Below, piece after piece: positions 1-11,557 of a stretch of 64,000 nucleotides of DNA. The first letter of the stretch is position 1; each line of letters starts with the position of its first letter. A program made the position numbers and the translations under genes. The DNA is from Amblyornis subalaris (taxonomy: Eukaryota > Chordata > Aves > Passeriformes > Ptilonorhynchidae). Location of the stretch: positions 3,277,071-3,341,070 of the forward strand of contig JACAXG010000079.1 in the NCBI GenBank assembly GCA_018881555.1, written 5' to 3'. The notes beneath the pieces were generated by a model. The model did not search any database, was not told the DNA's origin, and worked only from the letters and a program-made list of their open reading frames with translations.

Positions 1-1186
1 ATAGTGTCACAGCTTTTAATGTAGTGAGGACTGACTGCTAGGATCTCTGGGAAGCTAATCTGATTACCTCTCCTCCATACTTTGAAGTAAGAAAGTTACA
101 TTATTTATGTTCTTTCTGTTTGTCAACACTTCGGGTACTCAAATAGCCTAAGTGATGAGGAGCTTGGAGGGAAATCAATAAGTATTATCTGTGCCATAGA
201 GCCAGGTGTGCAGTGCAGCAAACTAATAGTTAAATTTGAATGACAGTAAATCATGTTCGGGCGGCACAGGAAAATAAAAGCCAGCAAGAAAGGCTGATTC
301 TAAAAATAAAGCAGAAGTTGTTTGTTAGGGTGGTCCGGAAAGAAACAGGGCAGTAAAATTTGTAGATGCCATTTTTAAAAACACTACAGAAATGTGTAAC
401 ATGAAAAAGTCACTGCTTTATTGTGATGAAAGGAAAACCCTGGCTCAGTAAAATAGAAGCTGTATTCCTCATATTCCTCAAAGATACTGGCTCTTGGAGG
501 AATAGCTGAAGAGAACTGATATAAAGTTTTGAAACTGAACTTTCCCTTTGGAAAATGCTGCTCTGCAGGGTACAAGACATATTTCACAAAGAAGAATGTT
601 GAAAACAAATGGCTTTTTCAATGGGAAAATTTCAAAGAAATTAAAAATTGAATTGTGAGATTCCATTTGGATATTCTCTCCTTGTTTTATTTTGATTCTC
701 CTGTATTACGTTTCCTGAATTTTTAGTGTTGGTATTCTTGTTACATTTCAATATGTATTTATATTTTATTTATGTTCATGCATGTATGTGCATGTGTGTA
801 TTATGTGATCTTTTAACAGTATCAACATTTTTTACTAATTGAAATATTTTGGATTTTTCCTGTAAAATATATGATCTGTATTTTTCATCTTAAATCTGGT
901 TGAAAACACACTGGCATGCTGGAAATTCCCCATATCTAAGTGAACTCCACTTCCTGAGAAGCTGTGCTGCCAGCTGATAATTTGGTTGGAAAGCATCTCT
1001 CCAACTTCAACATTTCTGTTTGTTGGGTTTTTTTAGAGGTAATGGTTATTTTCTTGTCCCCGAATTTTCTTGAATACTATATTGCTACTTCCCTTTGATA
1101 GTTACAGTGATGTGAAAATCCTCAAAACCTGTTAACTAGCACTCCTTCAACTGAAATATAGTAACTGGCCATAAACACACAGCATC
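1..1186. other. AT-rich non-coding stretch
   Basis: I see no gene, RNA or recognisable mobile element here. There is a short impure CATG/TGTG tract near 776-802. The small reading frames on the minus strand near 384-666 have no recognisable domain and look like chance. Confidence 0.6.
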
Positions 1187-1475
1187 ACAGAATAACTGAG
1201 GTTGGATCTCTGGGTATTGTGCAGTCCAGCCCCCGCACCCTGCTCAGAGCAGGTCAGCTGGAGCTGGTTGCTCAGACCATGTTCGAATACCTCCAAGGAT
1301 GGAGACTCCACAGCCTCTCTGGGCAATCTGTGCTAGTGCTTGGTCGCCTTCATAGTGCAAGTAATTTCCTTGTATCTAGTTGGAATTTCTCATGTTGTAG
1401 CATGTGTCTCTCATCCTGCCCCTGTGCCCCTCTGAGGAGAGCCTGACTGTCCTCTCTGCACACTCCCATGCCACA
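1187..1475 (-). repeat. CR1 LINE 3' fragment
   Basis: The plus strand opens with a 'cacagaataactgaggttgg' block and continues with 'gtccagccccc', 'ggttgctcag', 'ccaaggatggagactccaca' and 'gcctctctgggcaa'. This is the order of blocks in the reverse complement of the CR1 3' untranslated region, so the copy lies on the minus strand. The match continues through a 'catgttgtagcatgtgtctctc' block. It is 5'-truncated, as CR1 copies usually are. Many substitutions suggest an old insertion. The far edge is approximate. Confidence 0.85.
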
Positions 1476-4400
1476 GCTGCTGTTTTTACTGGGCATCTCA
1501 ACCAGCTAGCAGCACCCTGACTGTACACTGATACCTTGCAGCTTGCACAGTAGCTAGGGCTCAGGGATGTGCTGATAGGTATGGAGTGGCAGCTTATGAA
1601 ATACAATAATGTGATTGTAAACACTTGTTGGATCATAGCATCAGCTCTGCTGTTATCTCTTACAAGATAATAAAAGATAAACCTTTTTCCATGGTTTGAA
1701 TCCATTGATTTTTACCTAGTACGGATGAAGGACTTCAGAGGGTGCTGTGTGTTTTGCAAACACAGTAGGTCTGTCTCTACTCAGATAGTACAGTGGTTTA
1801 CTGTCTGCATGGAGTCATTGGGCTTCTGCAGGAACCTACAAACTTAAGCAAAAAAAAATATTTTTAACCAGTCAACAGTTATCGGGAATTCCTCTCATTT
1901 TTAATCTAGATGGGTTGGTTTGGTAATTCGAGAACAGTGCACTTGACCTGAAAGAAAATATGTGTACGGTAAGGATTCTCACCAGTTATCACATCCAGAT
2001 AATATTTTAATTTGTTAGTTTATTAAGTATTTGGATTAGAAAAGGGGCACAGCAATCTTGTGCTGGCTGGCAAAAGGCTCTGCTGGGCTCTCTGAGGCTC
2101 GTGTGGAGCCCTGAAAAAGAGGAATGGTGCGATGGCAGCACAGATAGGTGCAGGTTGAACAACAGGAGGGGTGGTTGGGAGGACGGGCTGTCTCCAGAGT
2201 GCTGATTCAACAGCCAGGAGCTAATTGTGCAAGAGGAATGGCACTTTTAAGGTGTTTACGTTATCTTATCAGACCAGTCAGTGTAAATAATGCCTTTGTC
2301 AGCAGTATGGCTGTGACCAAAAAGCTTTGCAAATGCAGTATAAGGACTGTCTGGACCTCCTATAGCAAGGTAAATCATGCTGTTTGAGCCCTTGGAAGTC
2401 CTTTGGAAAGGGACAGGAGAGATATAATCCTGCCATGGTCAGAAAGTTGCTTCATCGTATTTCATCTAATTTCAACCTTCACAGCTCCATTACCTTCAGA
2501 GAAGCTGTGCTGATTTAGATCTTGTTCAAAGTACCCAAATGCTCTGTGATAAGAAGTGCTGTAGTTATGCAATATACCCTTGTATATGGGCTATAACCAG
2601 TTTCATAAAGTGAAAAGTTTTCCTTACTGTGTGACCATTAAAATTATATATGTATGTATATTTGTGTAATAGAGTTCTTTAAGAGCCTCCTTCTGGCCAG
2701 TTACAGCAGCAAGTTGAGTCTTTAACTTCTAGAAACAAACAGAGAAAGTATTGTTAAAAAAAAAGGGGCAGAGAGGAGATCTGTGATTTGAAGTGTTTTA
2801 ACTTGTAAGATGAGGAGTTTTCATTCCTGCTCCAGTCTCACATAGGAATCTGGAGAAGGAAACAAAAATATTACACTTTTTTTTTCAACCAGAGATGAGC
2901 TTTCAAACAGAAGCACCTAAGTCTCTGCTTACAGCCTCAAAAATACCTAGCATTATATGCTCCAGTAAGACAATTTGATTCCCCAAAACAGTAATTAGTC
3001 TTGAGAAATTTAAGCTTGAATATCAAGTCTCAGAATCAGTGTCAGGTCACTGAAGTTATAAACAAATTTACATTTACCTTTTAGTCATTGTTCATCTTTT
3101 CAAAATGTAATTGAATTAGCAGCTGAAGATACTAAATTGCTTATAGCAATAAAACTACCTCACTGTATAAATCCGTGATACACCCCTGCTCTGAATACTG
3201 TGTGCTCTTCTCAAAAAGTGTACAGTCACATTATACAAGGTATAGAGAAGGTAAAGAAATATCATTTAAGATATGGAATAGCTTCCATATCAGAAACACT
3301 TAAATAGACCAACATCCCTGAGCCCAAGGGGAGATAACTGAGGGAGGATAAACTAGCAATTGATAAATGGAGTGGAAGGGAGAAAATATGAACTGCTTGA
3401 ACTGCTTACTATTTCTTGTGGTACAAGATTTAGGTGGGATCAAATGAAATCATCAGGTAGGAAATTCAAACAAGTGATTAAAAGGAGACGAAACCACACA
3501 ACATGTTGTTAAAATAGAATTAATTTGCATCGGGTATTGTGGGTACTGAGGGTCTCTGTGGTCTCAAAAAGTAATTAAATTAAAGTAGAAAGTTAAGCAT
3601 TAAGCACACTGAGAGCTCTGAAAGGATGCAACAAGCCAAAGCAATACCTAAGCAATTAAATTCATTCAGGATAGAACTTTTTAACATCCTTTTCAATAGC
3701 ACATTTATTCTGTTTTCTCTTTTTTTATCAATNACTCCACTACATCCTATTTTTAAATTGAGCTGTTCAGAAGAGGGACTATCCTGCATATTTGTTCAAT
3801 ACTTCTGAATTGATGTTCTGTGAAGTGACAAGTATTTTGTGGTGCTTTCTAAACGATAAGCAATACTGGTTAGTCTCCTGACTACTGCCTGATTGGTTAC
3901 TTTTCAGAAGGAAAATATCTTAAGTAAAAATACCTTGACTTGAGTCAACAGCAGATCCAAAGAAACAGTGATGTCCCTGCTATGCTTGTCTTCTTTGCAT
4001 GTCCTGCTGACATCTCGGTGTGCAGGGAGCTGACTGAAAGTAAGAGATGTCACTGTGGCTTGTACAAACAGGTGAACCACTATGCCAAATGCAAGTAAGC
4101 ATCTTTGCAAATTTTGCTATAATGACAGCAAGAGTGTGGAGCTACAAACCTTGTCACACAAATCTAACTTTCAGGAGAAAAGTATCACTTTTACAGAAAT
4201 TGAATTTCCACCCATGCCATGGAATCTTTCTCAAGGCTAGGTGCAGATTATTACTGCTGAGGTGCCTGTGGCAGTTTGGCAGTTTGGGTAGGAGACACAG
4301 AGAGCACCTCCTGGATGACACTGACACCAATAAGCAGCCTGAAACACTGTGCAAGCCCTCTGCTGTGGCAGCGGCCTGCCTGTCACAGACATCTTCAAGC

Positions 4401-7400
4401 CCTGTCCTTTAAAACACTGGCAACGAGTGGGGGATGAGCTACACCTCTTCAAAAAGCTTTCTTGAAACAATAAATAAAACACATATAACTTGCACACTAC
4501 CATGAAAGTAAGCGTGGAGAAACAAATTATGTAAGAGAAAATGTACTAAATGAACCCTGACAGTTTAACCTTTTCTTTGGTAGCTGTGGCTGTACTACTG
4601 AAGATTATTAAAGCATTTTTTTTCACCCNCAAATTAGGTGGTTCTTTGATCAAAAAGGTTAGGGACATAGTTTTAGAGTTAAGGACCTTCAGCTCCTGTG
4701 ATCATGAGCAAGCTGTAGTGCACAGGTCTGGCTGCCTGTTCTGTGGCAGACAAGGTCTTCCTCGCTGTGAGCCATGGCAGCCATAATAATAAAGTTCAGG
4801 CATTAAAACCTGCTTATGTTAGTGCTACCTGGACAGTCTAATGCTGTACCTGGCTCCCGGAGTGGCCTGATAATTTTTAAAATGCCAACGGAAGTCATCC
4901 CCCTGAGCAGACAAATCCCCTCACCCTTCCCCCAATATTTATTTTTAAGTGTCAGCAAATAACTTGTAATTTTCAATGAATAGAAGCATCACTGAAGGAC
5001 AATATATTGCTTCCTTGAAGTTAAATAATTTACTGAAATCTTGGCTTTAGGCAGATGACTATAAACTGCTCTTGCTCTTTCTTCAGTACAGTATATGCAG
5101 ATGAGCTGTGGTTTGTAATCTGTAAAGGCGTTATTGTTTGCATTATCCACATAAATCTTCCAGCATCTGTGTATTTCAAAAGGGAAAAAACATTTCTGCC
5201 TATTACAAGAACACGACTATTGTAATAAACTCATGTTATGACAGACTGTAATTACTGCAAGCAATTTCCCCAAAGCCTACAGCCAGGGTGTTGCACAGAG
5301 ACAAGAGTATTTCCAGCAGCCAGGAGAGGATCAGCAGATCATGATCAAGCTGCACAACAACGCCTATTTTCTGTCGGTCAGGCCTTGCCGCAGGGACTGG
5401 TGACCAACAGCCCAATCCTCCAGGGCTGAGTTTGCTGCCTTTTGCCCACTGCCTGGGGAGAGGGTCAGGGAGGAGCTCTCTCGCCGCGGGGCAAGTGGGG
5501 CTGTTGCAGAGGGAGGGGANGGGATGTGCAATGCCCTTGGGTGGCTGGAGCACGCACACCCGCAGAGGCACACACACACCCGGCCGCACCGGCTCTGCCT
5601 GCAGTGGGCAGAAACAAGCTCCTACCAACCAACTGGGACATGAAGCACTAACTGTTGAAGTTAAATATTTCTAAAATCGCTTCCCAGAGCAATACTGAAG
5701 TTGTCAGAATGATTCTCTGAACCGGCAGCGTTAGAGCTCAGCACACATACATGCCTTGCAAAGATCTGCAAAGATCTGTGCTAGTGCTTAAAAATTGCAC
5801 CAGATTGAACCAGCAAACTGCTTTGATCTCAGGTAAAATCTTACAGGGGCTATTGTGGCATGCAAATAGTGAGCAGAAAGGTTAGTTGCATGATTTATGC
5901 TCAGCCATGAAGTTGTATGGTAGTTAGATTTCAATTTGATAGCAATATTTCCCCCCTACTTCCAAAGTAGAAATTGGGCTAAGAATTGGCTCCTCCAGCC
6001 AACCGTTAGACTTCTGAAAAGCATTTTTCCCTGTGACATGGATTTTAAAAAGTGCCTGACACATGCAGTACAACCTGACTGCCTTAAGTGAATTAAAAAT
6101 TGCTTAATTGCTATCTCTCAAAGAACAAGACTTTAAAGGCTTTATCATGTGAAGAAGCCATTTGCAATACTGATTGGTTTTGCTTTCAATTTCCATGAAT
6201 CTCTGACTGTCTCCTGGGCCTGTAGTTTTTTCTCTGGAAACCTCTCAGGCTGTAAATCCATGACTACTAACACTGGATCCGTGTTTGACTGGATCTCCCA
6301 GAAATACATGTTTGATTCAGATCAGATGTGGCGCAGGATCACATTTCTGTGTAATCACCCCAAGCACATTTCTGTTGCCTGTGTGTGCTGGCCTGGCTGG
6401 TGAAAATCTAGAGAGGGTCAGGCAGGCATGGTAGTGGGTAGTGGGTCAGGCATAAAGCCTGCAGGTACCAGTCAAAGTGAACTCATCAGGGATTTTTTTG
6501 GTACTATCTGAATTGTCAGAGTGAGTTTAGTGTATATCAGTGCTTTGCAGATGGGTTTCTGGTATTTGTGATCCCAATGAATATGCTTCAAATCCAGATA
6601 TAGATGGCTTTTGTCATACTAGCAGTAACAGCCATAAGTGTAAAGGCTGTATTTCTCAGCTCTATGATTTCAGGGTAAGGGCAGATGCATTGCCTTGTCC
6701 TGCCACAGCAAGATTGTACAGGAAAAAGCCCCCCACCAGTCTAGCCCTGTGTTGCTGCTTGATGCTGTGACTGAAGTATCACACAGAATGTAGAAAGAAT
6801 ATTTCCTTTTTGCTTATTTTTACTGTTTTATTCAATTTTTATTAAGTGGGACTATATCTTTGAAATATAATTTTGTCAGCTCTTTTCCCTTACCACGCCC
6901 AGAACAACAAAGAAGGAAAATAAAACAACCTCCCCCATGAGGGAGTTGATTCTCCAGCAGAGGAAAGGTGGCCCAGTATCTTATATATGTTTCATGTATG
7001 CTATATTCCACTGATGTTCAGCCAAGTGACACACAAAAGACATGCCACTGACACAGGAATGGGAGTGGGCCAAGCAGGAAAGGGGCAGAAGAGGAAAGGA
7101 GTGGTGGATAAAAGTTAACCTTTTCCTAATGAAAGCTGGGGACCGGGTTTTGTGCAATGGTTTGAGCAGAAGCTGGTTTTGCCCCTGGACTTAATTTCAA
7201 GTTCTGCNTCTCTGTGGAGAGGTGGTACCTGTGACCCCAAATTGGTTCTTGACGGTGGCTGAAGAGGTCAAGAGAGGACCAGGAACCTCAGGGTGTGCTA
7301 AATCAGAAGCTGGTGCAGGTGCTAAACTGAGTGTGATCCATCCTCTTTTTCTAATAGCTACATGTCCCTCTTCATTACTCTAATGTGCTGCTTGTTCCAT

Positions 7401-7964
7401 AGCTACATGCAATGTGAGATCCTCCTTGCCTCTCCTGCTCCAAGGTGTTTTTTAAGGCCTATCACCAAATTCTGATAAAAAAATCAATCCCACACGAAGA
7501 CGAAATTTTATTAAAGCAGTGAGGGGTGCTGGTTTTGAACTAAGCAAATAAAACATCTCTTATATGGTTCTAAGGAGATAGAGCAGAGGACCTATCTAAG
7601 CCAAGGTGTCAGTGATATTGCACAGATATGAATCCTTAAGCAATAGCTTATAGGAAACATGTATGAGGTATAATAAATATTATTACGTTTATAAAAAAAT
7701 GAAGACTAGCAGAAGTTGGTTTTCTTTAGAGAGGTGTAAGGAGAGTTCAGCCTTTACAAACATATTTTCATTCTTCTTATATTGTCTTGGTTGTGCTGAC
7801 TAAGGATTACTTAGAAGTTTTACTGTTGGTGTATGTATATGAAAGACATTTTGAATAATGAAAATATTTATCTACCAAGACGTTCATTATGCAGTCTCAT
7901 TATGAAATTAAAATATTAATTATACAATTCATGATGCAATTATACAATGACACTAATTCAAGAT
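1476..7964. other. Non-coding stretch, no gene seen
   Basis: No coding exon, RNA gene or clear transposon was recognised in these 6.5 kb. Small points: a perfect 10-bp tandem duplication (gcaaagatct twice) near 5757-5777, a moderately GC-rich patch at about 5390-5610 with few CpGs, and single N bases at 3733, 4629, 5520 and 7208. Confidence 0.55.
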
Positions 7965-7996
7965 ACATATATATATATATACACACACGTATATAT
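7965..7996. repeat. (TA)n/(CA)n microsatellite
   Basis: An alternating AT run passes into ACACACAC and back to GTATATAT. This is a compound dinucleotide repeat of about 32 bp. Confidence 0.9.
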
Positions 7997-10500
7997 CTGT
8001 ATCAAAGAGACATTTTTAACTGCCAAAATGAACATTTTGGACAACAAGTAGTAATTTCTTTTATGAAGACTTAAGTCAGACCTAACCACAATCGATGATA
8101 TTAAAGAACACTCCGCCTGTTTAAAGCTGGCTTTCTGAGGCCAGAAAAGACATAAAAAAACATAACTGAGATTCTCTTGCAGCTGAAATATAATTAAATC
8201 CACAACTGCTACTGGCATCCCATCTTCTAAACAAAGTGAAAGAGAGATCTGTGTTCTGTCATAGCACACCAAAGTGGAACTGCAAAGAGAACCAAATTTC
8301 TTCCGTTCCAAAGGAAAAGCTGAGTCATGTTTGTGTTCACTCAGGAAGGGCACTAGCTGGGAAAGAGCTGAGGCAAGTTCAAGCTGGAGAGATTTCCTGC
8401 AGGTGAAAGACTTCTCACAGACAGAGGGGACACGTGGGTGTAGGGAAGTGAACTTGAGTGTGAATATAGATGAGCTTTTAGAGATTTCCTCTGCTGGCCT
8501 GACTGATGGCACCACCAGCATGTCACCTCCTAGCAGAACAGACTGTCCCACAGGTGAGGATGCTGCAAGAAACTTGCACTTCAGATGCATAACAATTTCG
8601 GATGTTGAAGTCCCTCATGGCTAGAACAGCTGTGAAGGACAAAGGGCACTGCCTGCACTGGTGGATCACTGTGTAGCTCTTGGTATCAGCGCTATGCTCC
8701 TCTGCAGGCAGCTGTGCATGAGCTCTGCCTTGCCCCAGGCTGAGCAGGGCTGAAGGAGCTGCTCATACGGTTACACGGGCACAAAGCTGGTAGTGATCCC
8801 TGATATGAGGAAGGGTGGGGGTCACCAGCAACTCAGGCTCACTGTTCTGCTGGTGTGTGGCTCCTCACTGGCTCCGCAGGCAAGCATCTGCATTTCCCTG
8901 CAAATGCACACAGGCATGCAAAGCCATGCTGCCAGCAACATGCCCTCAGCTTTACTGCAGTGCATAAAGGTTTTATGTGCTTTATCCATAAATGTCTCTT
9001 TGCTAGTTCTCTCTCTTTTCAGTTCTCTGTTGCGGGAGACTGCCTAGCGGTCATGCTGCAGACGACTTGTAGCAACACATTAAAGTAAAATTTCTGTCTC
9101 TTTGTGAACTGGCTATTTCAGTATGTTTAAGGGACCCAAACATTCCCCCACACAATCCTTTAGTTTGGGAAGTCACAAAGATTTCACCTGTACATAGAGC
9201 AGACACTTTTATGTTTCCTTGGGACTATTGTAGTATGTCTGTANTGGATAGCATACAAAAAGGGAGAAGGGTTTGGATCTGAATCTTGGTTGAAATGGCA
9301 GGAACTTGGGCTGACACTTCAGTAACTAATTATTAAATACCTATGCTTTTCAACTTTTGAAACTGGATTAAAATTCTGATGCTATTATATTGCTGTGAAA
9401 CTTGATCAGCAAATTGAGAAAGTAAGTAATTGAGAAATACAAGGTTTCATAATAGGAACAAAGACTCCATGTTAAAGAAGACTGAGAAGGAAAAAAAAGG
9501 CTGTTTCCAGCTCAGTGAGGCTTTGATTTATTTTGGTGTGATTTATTACCTGGATAAATTTGATGCCTGATATTAAACTCACCTGTTCACTACATTGTAA
9601 ATATGGACACAAAACCCTCTTTATTTTGCTTCCTGTAAGCTGTCAATTGCACTTGGATTGCTCACATTCATAAAAATTCTCAGATCTGTACTTAAGCTAT
9701 GTGATTTCTGGGGCCTTCTCCCAGACAGGAACACAGTGCTTTAACGTGAAAAAAGCAGCACGGATGTGGCAGGTGTTGCTGAAGAAGACAAGATGAATGT
9801 CAGTTGCATTTTCCCACAACATCCTCATCTGTGCATTACACATTGACGAAAAACTCGGTGAATTTTTTCAAATACATTTCTCTTAATAGCACCCTAATCG
9901 ATAAAAAAAGTAATGCAATGTTTGCAAATACTCAAATGTTTCTTTTTCCATTCCTTTCAGATTTGCAGTTCACATAAATACAAATCATCCTATATTTCAC
10001 AGGAGGAGACCAGATTGTGGAAGCCACCAATTAGCCATGTCACTAATTATCCATTCTATACATTTGAGTTTCAATTTTCTTAGCTAAAATCCAGCGTTTC
10101 TACCCTGCAGTTTTTTCAGGGTAGAAAGAAAACTAATGAGTACTTCACTTTCTTCCAAGGTGTAAGACTGTTACCACCCTCCTTAATTTAACTCCTCTCG
10201 TCCAGTCCCTGATTGCCTTGAGGAAAGGCTCAGAGGTGTATGTAGCTTTTTCCTCCACACATCCAGCTTTCTTTTGCTCTTTTCTTCTCTACAGCTCTCT
10301 AATTAATAGAAGGCTAATAGCTCTGGGGGTTTCATTGGGATCCTTGTTCTGTTTGGTGTGTCTGTTTCAANCACATTTTCTGGAGATAACTGACTAGGGC
10401 AAAATCTTATCTTGATTCTTCCACTGGAGGAAAAGATTGTATGTGAACCCTAGGGACTCAAAAAATGGAAAACAGAAAGAACAAAAATTCCATTTTGCTA
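7997..10500. other. Non-coding stretch with a doubtful CR1 scrap
   Basis: No gene is supported. Near 8605-8630 the plus strand reads 'gatgttgaagtccctcatgg', which resembles a sequence common in CR1 open-frame remnants, but the flanks do not extend the match. A minus-strand frame of 210 codons (7958-8590) shows no domain and runs into the microsatellite. It is treated as chance. Confidence 0.5.
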
Positions 10501-11080
10501 TGTGTCTCGGTTTTGAGACAAATTTAGGAGAGAGACCCCTTGAACTGAGTCTTTCTCTCAAAAAGGTTCCAAAAAACCCCCTTTGCACCAATAGGAAATG
10601 AATACTAATAGGTGAAAGTGAAAAAAAAGAATGAAATGGTTTATTAACAAACAGAATACCCGCCCACCAGGCAAAGAAAAACAAAAGATAAATACCTGTT
10701 AAGCACTAAATCATTGGAACCCACTTCCTCCCACACACACAGAGAAACAAACCCCCCGCAAAGAAGTGTCCAGCAGAGTGTGGAGGCAGTGTAGAAGGAA
10801 TGCTTCTCTCCCCACATGCGGTCCAAAGATGGCGGCCTTCCACGTGGAGGCGGGTAGCAGAGCCCCCGCCCCCACGGAGCTATCCTGCAGCAGAGAAAAA
10901 CTTCCAGTGGCTACGTGGTGTTGATTTTCTCCCTCCCAAGGGCAATTACAGCAGGCGACAAAAAATCAGCTGGGTTGGAACTCTCCAGTGTGCCTTCTCT
11001 CCCCGGCTCGGCTTCCCGGGGCTTGGGAATGCCAGTGGGACGGCTCCGGTGTCGATTGTCCGGTGGTAGCTGCCAGGGCG

Positions 11081-11150
11081 GAACACAGCAGAGCACAGCA
11101 GGGCACAGCAGGGCACAGCAGGGCACAGCAGGACACAGCAGGGCACGGCT
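11081..11150. repeat. 10-bp tandem array, 7 units
   Basis: Seven consecutive decamers of the type GGGCACAGCA lie exactly in register, three of them identical (11101-11130). The array sits inside the LTR at 10501-11557. On the LTR's own strand the unit reads TGCTGTGCCC. Confidence 0.95.
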
Positions 11151-11249
11151 GGGCAGCAGAAAAATGGCAGAGCGCAGCAGAACACGGCAGAACACCAAGC
11201 AGCTCTGCTCTCTCTCTCTCCAACGCAGCTCGGACCACTCCAATCCCCG

Positions 11250-11490
11250 GACCTGGAAGAAGAGGCAGGCTTCCTGCCTCCCGAATCGGCAAAGAGGGCG
11301 CGACCTCCTGGCCACGTTTTCGAACCCCAAACTGGAAGAGAAGGGACGGGGCTTCCTGCCTCCCAACCCAGAAGAGAGAGGGAGCCTCTTCCCAGCCTCT
11401 CCCGAACCCGGAAGAGTGCACTTGACATCCCAGTCCCCCACACCGGAAGACAGGGAGCACCATTTCGGTCCCCCCGAACCCAGAAGTATC
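11250..11490. repeat. Degenerate minisatellite of about 37 bp with a GGAAG core
   Basis: GGAAG-type cores (tggaag, cggcaaag, tggaag, cagaag, cggaag, cggaag, cagaag) recur at about 11254, 11288, 11333, 11370, 11409, 11443 and 11480, a spacing of roughly 34-42 bp. Most are preceded by a 'gaaccc' or similar block. The CCGGAAG form resembles an ETS-factor site; that is inference from the motif alone. The array is near the 5' end of the LTR on its own strand, where enhancers of retroviral LTRs lie. Confidence 0.7.
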
Positions 11491-11557
11491 TTGGCTGGGC
11501 TCATGTGATACTCCTAAGCTGGGAAAGGGGGAAAAAGGGTATGCAGAACGAGAAACA

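Larger units (their letters stand above)
10501..11557 (-). mobile_element. Long ERV LTR (about 1.06 kb), apparently solo
   Basis: The ends form an imperfect inverted repeat: the plus strand begins TGTGTCTCGG at 10501, and the minus strand begins TGTTTCTCG at about 11557, so the element reads TG...CA on the minus strand. A minus-strand AATAAA lies at 10640-10645, about 140 bp before the LTR end, in the expected place for a polyadenylation signal. The body is GC-rich and contains two tandem arrays, listed separately. No internal retroviral sequence, primer site or second LTR was found beside it, so it looks like a solo LTR. No clear target-site duplication was found, and the upper edge could lie a few bases further (11560 or 11563). 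Several overlapping open frames inside come from base composition and repeats and are not genes. Confidence 0.7.

Noticed and set aside
7958..8590. 210-codon minus-strand frame
   Set aside because: No domain, signal or repeat family was recognised, it runs through a TA microsatellite, and nothing around it suggests exons.
8605..8630. CR1 coding-region resemblance
   Set aside because: Only about 20 bp fit; the flanks do not extend the match.
10911..11508. Several overlapping 145-197-codon frames on both strands
   Set aside because: They lie inside the GC-rich LTR and its tandem arrays; frames open on both strands at once reflect composition.
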